Part shown: in pieces, positions 43,007 to 53,731 of the stretch | Numbering within the stretch: position 1 is the stretch's first letter | Layout: every line of letters begins with the position of its first letter | NCBI RefSeq assembly: GCF_001187505.1 | Contig: NZ_CP012150.1 | Span: 186,001 to 250,000 of the forward strand | Source of the DNA: Mycolicibacterium goodii | Lineage (GTDB): Bacteria; Actinomycetota; Actinomycetes; Mycobacteriales; Mycobacteriaceae | Length of the DNA: 64,000 nucleotides | Direction: 5' to 3' | Notes under the pieces: generated by a model | Told to the model about the DNA's origin: nothing | Database searches by the model: none | What the model saw: the letters and a program-made list of their open reading frames with translations, nothing else | Made by a program: the position numbers and the translations under genes

Positions 43007-44455
43007 TCAGCCTTTCGAAGAGACGGTCTCGACGGCGGCACCGTAGCCGCCGATGCCTTTGGGCTTGAGGAACATCAGGGCACCCGCGGTGTAGACCAGC
43101 CCGGCGACCACCGCGGCCGGGAATGTCGCCGAAAGATATTGGAACGGCGCGCGATACACGTAGGTGACCGGATCGAGCAGGTAGATGTAGGTCACCACGC
43201 CCGCGACGAAGGCCGCGAAGCCCACGGGGTTGAAGCCCGCCAGGTAGTGGTACTTCGAGGCTTTGCCCGGCAGGTACAGCGACGCCACGTCGTAGCGCCT
43301 GCGGCGCAACAGGTACCAGTCGGCGATCTGGATGCCGCACATCGGCGCGAAGGCCACACCGAGGAACGCCAGGAACGATCCGAAGAACGTGTCCGCGGAG
43401 TTCGCGAACAACCCGACGACGATCATCGCGGGCAGCGACACCAGGAAGATGGTGCACTTCCAGGACAGCTTGTCCGCCTTGGGTAGTTGGCGCACCGCCA
43501 GGCTCGCGGCGTAGATGCCCATCATCGCGGTGCCGACGTTGGCGATCAGCAGGAACGCCAGCATGATCAGGCCGACGACGATTCCGCCCTGACCGATGAG
43601 GAACGACGTGGGGTCGCCCGCGGAGTCGGTGACCACCAGACCGGTGTAGAGACCGACCAGCGATCCGAGGCCGACGCCGAGGCCGAACCCGATCACCACG
43701 GGCCACAGCGACTGGCGCCCACTGGGATTGGTCCGCACGATGGTGCCGATGTAGGCCCACCACGACAGGTTGGAGGCGATCAGCACCTCCATGGCGCTGG
43801 CCCAGTTGCCCGCCGCGTTGTCGTAGGGCGCGATCGCGACGGCGTCCAGCACGCCCTGCAGCCCGACACGCTGCAGCAGCAACAGCAGGATCACCACGCT
43901 CATCACGGCGACCATGACCGCGATGATCGGGCCGCGGCTGCGCACGTACTCCGGGCCGCGGCGGATGAGGTGCAGCACGAGGAAGATCGCGAGCACCGCC
44001 ACGATCGCGACGCACACGTCGTGGTGTTTGCGGTCCATCAGGCCGAACGAGATCAGCAGCTCGGCGATCGCGCGGCCCTTGTAGATGAACAGGATGACGT
44101 TCCAGCCCATCGTCGAGCAGTAGACCAGCAGCAGCGACAGGTGGGAGCCGCGGTTGCCGAGCTGGGCGCGGCTCGCGACGACGGAGTCGATGCCGTACTT
44201 CGAACACATGGGCAGCGTCGCGAGCGTCACGAGGAAGATCCCGAACAGCGACCCGGCCAGCAGCGCGAAGGTGCCTGCGGTGGCGTTCAGGTAGTACGAC
44301 ACGAAGCCGCCGATGGTGAAGCACCACGTGGCCATGGCCGCCGAGAACGCCGCGAGGAAGATCGCCATCTTGCCGAAGCCGCGTTCGCCGCGCAGCAGCG
44401 GCCAGCCGTTCTCCTCGGCGATCTTCCAGGAGCCGAGGGAGGGAGCCGTCGTCAC
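43007..44455 (-). CDS. NCS1-family nucleobase/cytosine-type permease
   Basis: 482 residues with about 12 membrane spans. The cytoplasmic N-terminus (WPLLRGERGFGKMAIFLAAFSAAMATWCF) leads into the first helix as in CodB-type transporters. NCS1 proteins import purines, pyrimidines, hydantoins or similar nitrogen heterocycles with H+ or Na+. It overlaps a 67-residue membrane protein gene by ATGA and shares the operon with a luciferase-like monooxygenase, so the imported compound is probably a nitrogen-containing ring or amide. The exact substrate cannot be read from sequence. Confidence 0.87.
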   Translation of the reverse strand: MTTAPSLGSWKIAEENGWPLLRGERGFGKMAIFLAAFSAAMATWCFTIGGFVSYYLNATAGTFALLAGSLFGIFLVTLATLPMCSKYGIDSVVASRAQLGNRGSHLSLLLVYCSTMGWNVILFIYKGRAIAELLISFGLMDRKHHDVCVAIVAVLAIFLVLHLIRRGPEYVRSRGPIIAVMVAVMSVVILLLLLQRVGLQGVLDAVAIAPYDNAAGNWASAMEVLIASNLSWWAYIGTIVRTNPSGRQSLWPVVIGFGLGVGLGSLVGLYTGLVVTDSAGDPTSFLIGQGGIVVGLIMLAFLLIANVGTAMMGIYAASLAVRQLPKADKLSWKCTIFLVSLPAMIVVGLFANSADTFFGSFLAFLGVAFAPMCGIQIADWYLLRRRRYDVASLYLPGKASKYHYLAGFNPVGFAAFVAGVVTYIYLLDPVTYVYRAPFQYLSATFPAAVVAGLVYTAGALMFLKPKGIGGYGAAVETVSSKG

Positions 44456-44655
44456 AGCAGCGCTCCGATGATCACCAGGATCACCGGCAGGGCCAGCGTC
44501 ACCAGGGCGAACAGTACGTAGTCGCCTCGGCTCAGGGGGACGCCCTGTGCTTCGTCGTCCTGAATCGCCGCACAGCGAGCCAGGAGTTCAGGCGGAAGAG
44601 CGTCGGACACGGTGGTCTTTTCCTGGTCTTTCTGGGCGGGGTCGGTGGTCTTCAT
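44452..44655 (-). CDS. Small single-span membrane protein linked to NCS1 permease
   Basis: 67 residues. A charged soluble N-terminus (DQEKTTVSDALPPELLARCAAIQDDEAQ) is followed by one membrane helix, YVLFALVTLALPVILVIIGALL, that ends the protein. It overlaps both neighbours by 4 bases (ATGA each side), strong evidence that it is translated. I do not recognise a family. The tight coupling to the permease suggests a small transporter subunit, comparable in layout to accessory subunits of other secondary transporters. Confidence 0.75.
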   Translation of the reverse strand: MKTTDPAQKDQEKTTVSDALPPELLARCAAIQDDEAQGVPLSRGDYVLFALVTLALPVILVIIGALL

Positions 44656-45728
44656 TTGTCGCTCGCGTTGTGGCTCGGATCGACGACCGGGATGACCTCG
44701 TGCCCGATCAGCTCCAGCGATTTCTTGATGTTCTCGTGGCCGACGCCGTCGATGCGCAGCAGGACCTCGTCGAGGCCCATCGCCTCAAGGCGCCGGATCC
44801 GCTCGATGAAATCGTCCGGCGTGCCGATCATGACCGACGGCGTGTACTCGCACAGCCAGTCCAGGTCGTCTTGATGTGCGATCAACAGCTCCACGGTATC
44901 CAGGTAGGTGTATCCCGGGTTCTTCGACAGCGGGATGTACAGGTCGAGGATGAACTTGAAGTAGTCCATCGCGATGTCGCGGGCGATCCTACGGGCCTCG
45001 TCGCGGCTTTCCGCGCAGAACGCCGTCGCGACGTACAGGCCGCGGTAGTCGTTGGGCGCGGCGACACCGGAATGGTCGGTCCGGTCGAAGGCGGCACGAT
45101 ACGCGTCGAGGCATTCCTGCAGGTATTCGAATCCGAAGTAGTTGTCGAAGGTGATCGCGCCGATGCCCCGCTTGCCGGCGTTCTCATGCGTCTGGGTGCT
45201 CGACGCGGCGACCGACACCGCCGGGTGCGGCTGGGTGTAAGGCTTGGGCACGACCTCAACCGACGGGATCGTCCACACCGGGCCGTCGTGTTCGAGTTTG
45301 TCGGCGGTCATCGCCTTCATCAGCACGTCCATGCCGTCCTCCCACTGGTCGCGGGTCTCGGCCGGGTTGACGCCGAAGGCCCCGAGCGCGGTCAGGTTGT
45401 TCGACCGCGCGGTGCACACCTCGGCGCGCCCCTTGGAGACGATGTCGAGGGTCGCGAGCCGTTCGGCGACCAGGATGGGGTGGTTCCACTTGAGCATCAC
45501 CGAGGCCATCGTGCGCAGCTTGATGCGGTCGGTGCGCATCGCGATGGCCGAGTACAGCACCTCGGGCGCGGCGATCGAGAAGCTCGGCGGGCTGAAGTGC
45601 TGCTCGGAGGTACCCCAGGTGGAAAAGCCCAGCCGGTCGGCCAGGGCGACCTCGTCGATCAGCTGGTGGTAGCGCTCGTAGGCGGTAGTGCCGGTCAGGT
45701 CACCTTCCTGTAGCAGTCCTACTCGCAT
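44652..45728 (-). CDS. LLM-class flavin-dependent monooxygenase
   Basis: 358 residues, bacterial luciferase-like TIM barrel. The opening MRVGLLQEGD and the segments WGTSEQHFSPPSFSIAAPEVLYSAIAMRTDRIKLRTMASVM and DIVSKGRAEVCTARS are typical of the alkanal/nitrilotriacetate monooxygenase branch, and the C-terminal PSVMIGTPDDFIERIRRLEAMG completes it. It uses reduced FMN supplied by a separate reductase, for which the gene at 48478 is the natural candidate. First gene of the leftward operon and divergent from the Lrp regulator, which likely controls it. Confidence 0.9.
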   Translation of the reverse strand: MRVGLLQEGDLTGTTAYERYHQLIDEVALADRLGFSTWGTSEQHFSPPSFSIAAPEVLYSAIAMRTDRIKLRTMASVMLKWNHPILVAERLATLDIVSKGRAEVCTARSNNLTALGAFGVNPAETRDQWEDGMDVLMKAMTADKLEHDGPVWTIPSVEVVPKPYTQPHPAVSVAASSTQTHENAGKRGIGAITFDNYFGFEYLQECLDAYRAAFDRTDHSGVAAPNDYRGLYVATAFCAESRDEARRIARDIAMDYFKFILDLYIPLSKNPGYTYLDTVELLIAHQDDLDWLCEYTPSVMIGTPDDFIERIRRLEAMGLDEVLLRIDGVGHENIKKSLELIGHEVIPVVDPSHNASDK

Positions 45729-45793
45729 GGTTGTTCTCCTGATTCGTCGTTGGATGTGGAGGGTTCGGCTGGGTCGGCTAGTAACCTCGGGTC

Positions 45794-46816
45794 ATGCCAT
45801 CGCCACCGGAGCTTGTGGGAAACCGGCCGCTGCAGTCCGATCCGGCCGCCGGTGAGCTCGATGCCCTCGACCGGCAGTTGATCCACCATCTGCAGATCGA
45901 TGGCCGGATTCCCTACGCGGAGCTGGCACGTCGGGTGGCCGTAACCGAAAAGACTGTGCGCCGCCGGGTTTCGCGGTTGTTGGACGAGAACTTCATGATG
46001 ATCGCGGCGGTCACCGATCCGGCGCTGCTGGGCTTCGGTTCGTTGGCGCTGGCGCTGGTGACCACCGACGGGTCCCGCGCGCCGGTCGATCTGGCGGCCG
46101 ACCTCGCGCGGTTGCCCGAAACCGATTACGTGACCGCGACGATGGGTCAGTACGGCGTGGTGCTGGAGTTGATCTGCACCGACGCCCGCGAACTCCACGA
46201 CGTCGCCTTCGGCACGATCGCCCAGACGCCCGGTGTGCGTTCGGTGGAACTGTTGCCGTACCTGCGCCTGCACTACCAGCAGGCCGGGTTCTCCGGCGTG
46301 CTGGCCGATCGCGGCGTGCGCCCACGGGCCCTCGACGAGACCGACCGTGCGATCATCTCCCGCCTTGCGGTCGACGGCCGCGCGGCGTTCCGCGATTTCG
46401 CGGCGGCGCTGGGGGTCTCGGAGACCACGATCCGGTTCCGGTACGGCAGGCTGCTGGAATCGAATGCCGCACGGGTGATGTGCATCGTGAACCCGTTGCG
46501 CCTGGGCTACCGGCACAGCTGCTGGGTGGCCATCCGCACGACGGGCCGGACCCGTGCCGAGGAGGTTGCCGAGGCGCTCACCCGGTTGGAGGCGGTGTCC
46601 TATGTGGCGATCACCGCGGGCCGCTGGGATGTGCTCACCGAGGTGGTCACCCGCACGGGCGAGGATCTGCTCGCCGTGCTCGACGGCGACATCCGCGGTA
46701 TCGAGGGCGTGGCGAGCATCGAGTCGTGGATCTACATCACATTGCACTACAAGGCTGTTCGACCTCGCCGCGCGCAGGCGGCCGCCGATCATGACAAGGA
46801 CATCCAGATCGTCTGA
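45794..46816 (+). CDS. Tandem Lrp/AsnC-type transcriptional regulator
   Basis: 340 residues, about twice the normal Lrp length, because the HTH plus RAM unit is duplicated. Unit one has LDALDRQLIHHLQIDGRIPYAELARRVAVTEKTVRRRV near 20-58 and a RAM-like domain to about 170. Unit two starts with LDETDRAIISRLAVDGRAAFRDFAAALGVSETTIRFR near 178-214, with its own RAM domain. One chain can thus mimic a dimer. It is divergent from the LLM monooxygenase operon with 65 bases between them, and its 3' end overlaps the convergent aldehyde dehydrogenase gene by 28 bases. Confidence 0.9.
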   Translation: MPSPPELVGNRPLQSDPAAGELDALDRQLIHHLQIDGRIPYAELARRVAVTEKTVRRRVSRLLDENFMMIAAVTDPALLGFGSLALALVTTDGSRAPVDLAADLARLPETDYVTATMGQYGVVLELICTDARELHDVAFGTIAQTPGVRSVELLPYLRLHYQQAGFSGVLADRGVRPRALDETDRAIISRLAVDGRAAFRDFAAALGVSETTIRFRYGRLLESNAARVMCIVNPLRLGYRHSCWVAIRTTGRTRAEEVAEALTRLEAVSYVAITAGRWDVLTEVVTRTGEDLLAVLDGDIRGIEGVASIESWIYITLHYKAVRPRRAQAAADHDKDIQIV

Positions 46817-48273
46817 GTCTGCAGATACTTGTCCAGGCCTTCCGGCCCGCAGTCCTTGCCGTGGCCGGAACTCTTGAATCCACCGAACGCGGCCGCGGCG
46901 TTGTAGTCGGCGTAGGTGTTGACCCACACCAGACCGGCCTGCAGTCGCTGCGAAAAGGCATGGGCCTTGCGCACATCGGAGGTCCACACGCCCGCGGTGA
47001 GCCCGTACCGGGTGTCGTTGGCGCGCGGCAGGACTTCCTCGACGGTGTCGAACGGCTGTACCACCAGCACGGGGCCGAAGATCTCGTCGGTCACCACCGG
47101 ATCGGTGTCTGCGGGGTTCACCACGGCGGTGGGTTCGAGGAAGAACCCGTCGCCGCCGATGCGGGATCCGCCGAACGCGACGGTGGCTCCGGTTCCGGTG
47201 ACCGTGTCGAGGTAGCTTTCGACCTTGTCCAGGTGCGCGGCCGAGGCCAACGGTCCCATGGTCGACGAACGGTCAAGGCCGGGCCCGATCACCAGGGACT
47301 GCGCATGAGCACGCACGGTGTCGAGGACCTCGTCGAGCACCTCGCGCTGCACCAGCAGCCGGGATCCGCTGAAACACACCTGGCCCGAGTAGAAGTACGC
47401 CGTGGTGGCAGCGGCCGCAGCGGCTTTCGCGATGTCGGCATCGGCGAAGATGACGTGCGGGTTCTTGCCGCCGAGTTCGAGGGAGATGTGTTTGAGGGCG
47501 GCGCCGGCCTGGCTGCCCAGGTGCCTGCCGACCCTTTCCGAGCCGGTGAAGGAGATCTTGGCGACCTGTTGGTGCCCGACCAGCGCGTCGCCGGTGACCG
47601 CTCCGGTTCCGGTGACGACATTGACTGTGCCAGGCGGTAATCCGGCCTCGATCGCGAGTTCTGCGAGCCGCAGGGCCGACAGCGACGTCAGCTCCGACGG
47701 TTTGAGCACCACGGTGTTGCCCGCCGCGAGCGCGGGGGCGAGTTTGATCGCGGCCTGACAGAGCGGGAAGTTCCACGGGGTCACGGCGGCAACCACACCG
47801 AGCGGCACCCGGCGGGTGTACACGTGGCTGTCGGCGGTGTCGACGGGCACGACGCTGCCGGTGAGTTTGGTGGGCCAGCCTGCGTAGTAACGGAATTGCT
47901 CGACGGCCAGGGGCAGGTCGACGGCCTCGACGTAGGACACCGGCTTGCCGCCTTCGAGCGCGTCGTACTCGGCGAGTTCACCGGCGTGCTGCTGCACCAG
48001 ATCGGCCAGCCGGTGCAGCGCCGCCTCGCGCCGGCCGGGAAGCATTGCGCCCCAGTCACCTTCGAACGCCTCGGCCGCGGAGCGCACGGCGGCGTCGACG
48101 ACGGCGGGCCCCGATTCGGCGATGTGGGTGACCACCTGCCCGGTGGACGGGTCGATGTCGGGGATGGCGGCGCCCGCGGCGTCGAGGTGGGCGCCGCCGA
48201 TGAACGCCGCATGCGGCACGGTCGCGAACTGGAGCGCCTGCGCGCTCATCTGGGGCGCGGTCGTCTCGGTCAT
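46789..48273 (-). CDS. NAD(P)+-dependent aldehyde dehydrogenase
   Basis: 494 residues from the ATG at 48273, preceded by GGAAGCCGGGAG; an in-frame start 17 codons upstream lacks this. Motifs: VTPWNFPL near 155, FTGSERVGRHLG near 235, general base Glu in LELGGKNP near 263, nucleophile Cys in GQVCFSGSRLLVQ near 297. It oxidises an aldehyde to the acid; within this cluster the aldehyde probably comes from the monooxygenase or amidohydrolase reaction. The gene is divergent from the flavin reductase gene with about 200 bases between them. Confidence 0.92.
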   Translation of the reverse strand: MTETTAPQMSAQALQFATVPHAAFIGGAHLDAAGAAIPDIDPSTGQVVTHIAESGPAVVDAAVRSAAEAFEGDWGAMLPGRREAALHRLADLVQQHAGELAEYDALEGGKPVSYVEAVDLPLAVEQFRYYAGWPTKLTGSVVPVDTADSHVYTRRVPLGVVAAVTPWNFPLCQAAIKLAPALAAGNTVVLKPSELTSLSALRLAELAIEAGLPPGTVNVVTGTGAVTGDALVGHQQVAKISFTGSERVGRHLGSQAGAALKHISLELGGKNPHVIFADADIAKAAAAAATTAYFYSGQVCFSGSRLLVQREVLDEVLDTVRAHAQSLVIGPGLDRSSTMGPLASAAHLDKVESYLDTVTGTGATVAFGGSRIGGDGFFLEPTAVVNPADTDPVVTDEIFGPVLVVQPFDTVEEVLPRANDTRYGLTAGVWTSDVRKAHAFSQRLQAGLVWVNTYADYNAAAAFGGFKSSGHGKDCGPEGLDKYLQTQTIWMSLS

Positions 48274-48477
48274 CTCCCGGCTTCCTCCATCTTCGGGCGG
48301 CGGCTTCTGAGTGACGGCCGCCACGTTGCCGTGCGCTTACGGTATTCGCGCTTTCTGAGCGAGTCAAGACCGGATTTCGATGATTAACCTCGTTGAAATG
48401 ACCCGAATACGCTATCCTCGTCGTATACCTGCGATCCCGATGTTCGAGCCGGGATCCGCTGTACTGAGGTAGGTGCA

Positions 48478-48981
48478 ATGAGTACCCAGACCACACTCAC
48501 GGCCGACGACATCAAGGCCTTCCACCGCAAGTTCGTCACCGGGATCACCGTGGTGACGACGATGGCGGATGGCACGCCATACGGCTTGGCGCTCAACGCG
48601 TTCGCCAGCGTCAGCGTCGACCCGGCGACCATCCTGGTGTGTGTCGCCACCTCGTCGTCGACGCATGACGTACTGGCTCGCACGCCGCGCTTCGCGGTGA
48701 ATCTGCTGGCCTGCGACCAGTTGTCGGTGGCGCAGCGGTTCGCGACCAAAGCCTCCGACAAGTTCGTCGGACTCGACTGGACCACAGGCGAATTCGGGTC
48801 GCCCATACTTTCCGGCGCGTGCGCCCACCTGGAGGCCGAGACGGTCGAGAAGATCCCGGCGTCGACGCACACCGTGTTCTTCGGCCGGGTGTTGCGCGCG
48901 GCGAGCGACGACACCGCTCCCCTGGTGTACTCGGACACGAAGTTCTTCGACGGCAGCGCGCTCACCCCGGCGCAGCCGTGA
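48478..48981 (+). CDS. Flavin reductase (HpaC-like, FMN-binding split barrel)
   Basis: 167 residues, the standard length for the small component of two-component monooxygenases. Family motifs are FVTGITVVTTMADGTPYGLALNAFASVSVDP at about 17-47, FAVNLLACDQ near 77 and GACAHLEAETVEKIPASTHTVFFGRV near 118. It reduces FMN or FAD with NAD(P)H and releases it to an oxygenase, most likely the LLM protein at 44652. A GAGGTAGG ribosome site precedes the ATG. Confidence 0.92.
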   Translation: MSTQTTLTADDIKAFHRKFVTGITVVTTMADGTPYGLALNAFASVSVDPATILVCVATSSSTHDVLARTPRFAVNLLACDQLSVAQRFATKASDKFVGLDWTTGEFGSPILSGACAHLEAETVEKIPASTHTVFFGRVLRAASDDTAPLVYSDTKFFDGSALTPAQP

Positions 48982-48984
48982 GCG

Positions 48985-49425
48985 TCAGCGCGGTGGTTTG
49001 CGGTTGATCGCTTCGACCACCGTGATGTCGGGGCTCGGGGCGATCACGCACATCGTGCCGACGAAGGCCACCCACAGCAGCGGGTTCCGCTTGAGACCCG
49101 GATAGCCGTTGTCCCCCAGCAGTTCGACCATCCCCAGCTTGGTCGCCTCGTCCATCGACGCGTACTCGCGGCACGTCGTGGACATACCGTTGGGCGGCGG
49201 CGTGCTGGGGCCGGCCTTGCCCGCACCCGGGGGCGGGAACAGCGGTGTCGGTGGCGCCGCGGTGGCGGTGCGGGTGGGCGTGCGTCTGGTGGTCGACGGG
49301 GTGTCCTCGGATTTCGCGATCCGGACCTGCGCCGGATCGGCTTCCGGCGTCCCCTCCGTGACCGTGGTACAGCCCGCCACACCGACGAGTGCGACAGCGA
49401 GCCCCGCAACCATCAATCGCCGCAT
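48985..49425 (-). CDS. Lipoprotein, DUF732-like
   Basis: 146 residues. Signal peptide with lipobox VGVAGC near 14-19; the cysteine would be acylated and the mature protein anchored outside the membrane. A Thr/Pro-rich linker (RRTPTRTATAAPPTPLFPPPG) leads to a small domain with two cysteines (STTCREYASMDEATKLGMVELLGDNGYPGL and GTMCVIAPSP) that may form a disulfide. The helical domain resembles DUF732 but I am not certain. It ends four bases from the convergent flavin reductase gene. Confidence 0.75.
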   Translation of the reverse strand: MRRLMVAGLAVALVGVAGCTTVTEGTPEADPAQVRIAKSEDTPSTTRRTPTRTATAAPPTPLFPPPGAGKAGPSTPPPNGMSTTCREYASMDEATKLGMVELLGDNGYPGLKRNPLLWVAFVGTMCVIAPSPDITVVEAINRKPPR

Positions 49426-49434
49426 GGGCCCACC

Positions 49435-51743
<2,309 letters not shown>

Positions 51744-51782
51744 TGTATCGAGCGAATCGCCCGATCCGTCACCGCGTGAGCC

Positions 51783-52094
51783 TCACTTGCTGATGTCGAA
51801 GCCCAGCCGGCGTGCGGCGCGGGCCTTCTGCCTGCTGGCACGCAGCCGGCGCAGACGTTTGACCAGCATGGGGTCGGCAGCCAGGGCCTCGGGTCGGTCC
51901 ACCAGTGCATTCAGCACCTGGTAGTAGCGGGTGGCCGACATCGAGAACAGCTCTTTGATCGCGTCTTCCTTGCTGCCTGCGTACTTCCACCACTGGCGCT
52001 CGAACGCCAAGATGTCGTGTTCGCGCCGGGTAAGCCCATCGGTCAGATCAGAGTCGTCACCGGATTGCTCAGTCCGCGCCATGGCGCCGTCCAT
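51783..52094 (-). CDS. DUF3263 helix-turn-helix-like protein (Rv0430 homologue)
   Basis: 103 residues from the ATG at 52094, matching the roughly 102 of Rv0430; further upstream codons are unlikely. The conserved core is LTRREHDILAFERQWWKYAGSKEDAIKELFSMSATRYYQVLNALVDRPEAL, a compact helical domain resembling an HTH with a basic tail (RRLRRLRASRQKARAARRLGF). Function unknown; nucleic-acid binding is plausible. It sits between virR and the divergent def gene, as in other mycobacteria. Confidence 0.88.
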   Translation of the reverse strand: MDGAMARTEQSGDDSDLTDGLTRREHDILAFERQWWKYAGSKEDAIKELFSMSATRYYQVLNALVDRPEALAADPMLVKRLRRLRASRQKARAARRLGFDISK

Positions 52095-52222
52095 ATTGCT
52101 CCCTGGACCCTTTCCGACACTCGAGAAATTACATCGCTGTGGTTCGCGGATCATTCAACCACGGCTTGCTGCGTTGAGGTGACACATAAGCCCGCGAGTC
52201 GGCTCACATAAGCTTTTCCTCC

Positions 52223-52816
52223 ATGGCCGTCGTCCCGATCCGCATTGTCGGAGACCCCGTACTGCACACGCCGACCGAACCGGTCCCCGTCGGTCCCGAC
52301 GGGTCACTGCCCGAGGATCTGCCCAAACTCATCGGCGACATGTTCGACACCATGGACGCCGCGAACGGAGTCGGCCTGGCCGCCAACCAGATCGGCGTCG
52401 CCAAGCGGTTGTTCGTGTACGACTGTGCCCCCACCCGCGGGCACACGACGCGCCGCCGCGGCGTGGTGATCAACCCGGTGCTGGAGACCTCCGAGGTGCC
52501 GGAAACGATGCCGGATCCCGACGACGACGAAGAGGGCTGCCTGTCGGTGCCCGGCGAGAATTTCCCGACCGGGCGCGCCGGCTGGGCGCGTGTCACCGGC
52601 CTCGACGGCGACGGGTCGCCGATCACGCTCGAGGGCGAAGACTTGTTTGCTCGCATGCTGCAGCACGAGACCGGGCACCTCGACGGTTTCACGTATCTCG
52701 ACCGCCTCGTCGGCCGGTATGCGCGCGCGGCCAAGAAGGCCGTCAAGCGCAACGGCTGGGGTGTCCCCGGCCTGACCTGGATGCCTGGTGAGGTGCCCGA
52801 TCCGTTCGGGCACTGA
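52223..52816 (+). CDS. def: Peptide deformylase
   Basis: 197 residues. Removes the formyl group from nascent proteins with an Fe/Zn ion. All three motifs are present: [11 protein letters not shown] (48-58), EEGCLSVPG with metal ligand Cys106, and QHETGHLDG with His148, Glu149 and His152. The insertion between motifs and the length are typical of mycobacterial Def. The GNAT gene starts 12 bases downstream, the same pair as Rv0429c-Rv0428c. Confidence 0.96.
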   Translation: MAVVPIRIVGDPVLHTPTEPVPVGPDGSLPEDLPKLIGDMFDTMDAANGVGLAANQIGVAKRLFVYDCAPTRGHTTRRRGVVINPVLETSEVPETMPDPDDDEEGCLSVPGENFPTGRAGWARVTGLDGDGSPITLEGEDLFARMLQHETGHLDGFTYLDRLVGRYARAAKKAVKRNGWGVPGLTWMPGEVPDPFGH

Positions 52817-52828
52817 CACGTTGCGCTG

Positions 52829-53731
52829 ATGCCCCAGCTTCCCGCCGTCGGCGCCCGGGTCAGCCTGCGCTACCGGCTCGCCGCCGGCGCGGCCAAACCG
52901 CTCACCGACGTGATCGGGTATCTCGAGCGGGTCGATCCGACGGTTCAGGTGCGCACCAAGTCGGGCGAACTCGTCGAGGTGCAGCCCGCGGCGATCGTGA
53001 GTGTGCGCGAACTCTCGCACACACCGGTGCGCGCCTCGCAGATCCGCGCACTGGAGCATGCGGCCGCCCTCGCGTGGCCAGGCACCGAACAGCAGTGGCT
53101 GGGCGGCTGGTTCGCCCGCGCCGGCCTCGGCGTCACCAGCCGCGCGAATTCGGCTGTACCACTGGATATGTCGGCCCAGATCGCCGACCTGCCCGCGATC
53201 GTCGAGTGGTACCGGGCCCGCGACCTGCCCGCGTGGCTCGCGCTGCCGGAGCGTCTGCTGCCGATCCGCGCGCCCGGTGTCAAACCGGCGCGGGTGATGG
53301 TGCGCGACGTGCCCCGGGATGTTTCGGCAACCACCGCTGAGTTCCTGTCCCGGCCCGACGCGCACTGGCTCACCGTCTACGAGCGCAAGGTTCCGGTCGA
53401 GGTCCTCACGGCCGTCGTCGACGGCACGGTGACGTTCGTCTCGGTCGCGGGCAGCGCCGTCGGACGGGGCGCGGTGACGCCCGCACCCGACGGCACGCGC
53501 TGGCTGGGCATCTCCGCGGTGCGCGTCGCACCCCAGGCCCGACGCAAGGGTTACGCCCGCGCGGTGTACGACGCCTTGCTGTCCTGGGGCGTGGCCGCCG
53601 GTGCTCAGCGCGTCTACGTGCAGGCGGAGCTCGACAACGCTCCCGCGATCACGCTCTACAGTTCGCTGGGATTCCGCATGCACCACCAGACCCGCTACGT
53701 CGCGGCCGAGGAGCTCACCAGGCTCCGCTGA
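52829..53731 (+). CDS. GNAT-family N-acetyltransferase (Rv0428c homologue)
   Basis: 300 residues, two parts. The N-terminal 65 residues form an SH3-like barrel (GARVSLRYRLAAG, VQVRTKSGELVEVQPAAIVSVREL). The C-terminal GNAT core has the acetyl-CoA loop VRVAPQARRKGYARAVYDALLSWG near 229-252 and ends with the NAPAITLYSSLGFRMHHQTRYV strand-helix of the family. Acceptor unknown. Linked to def, so N-terminal modification of proteins is a possible theme. Its 3' end overlaps the convergent SDR gene. Confidence 0.88.
   Translation: MPQLPAVGARVSLRYRLAAGAAKPLTDVIGYLERVDPTVQVRTKSGELVEVQPAAIVSVRELSHTPVRASQIRALEHAAALAWPGTEQQWLGGWFARAGLGVTSRANSAVPLDMSAQIADLPAIVEWYRARDLPAWLALPERLLPIRAPGVKPARVMVRDVPRDVSATTAEFLSRPDAHWLTVYERKVPVEVLTAVVDGTVTFVSVAGSAVGRGAVTPAPDGTRWLGISAVRVAPQARRKGYARAVYDALLSWGVAAGAQRVYVQAELDNAPAITLYSSLGFRMHHQTRYVAAEELTRLR

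Noticed and set aside
48393..48418. Promoter TTGAAA...TATCCT for the flavin reductase gene
   Set aside because: The spacing is only 14 bases and alternative hexamers fit no better, so no element can be assigned.
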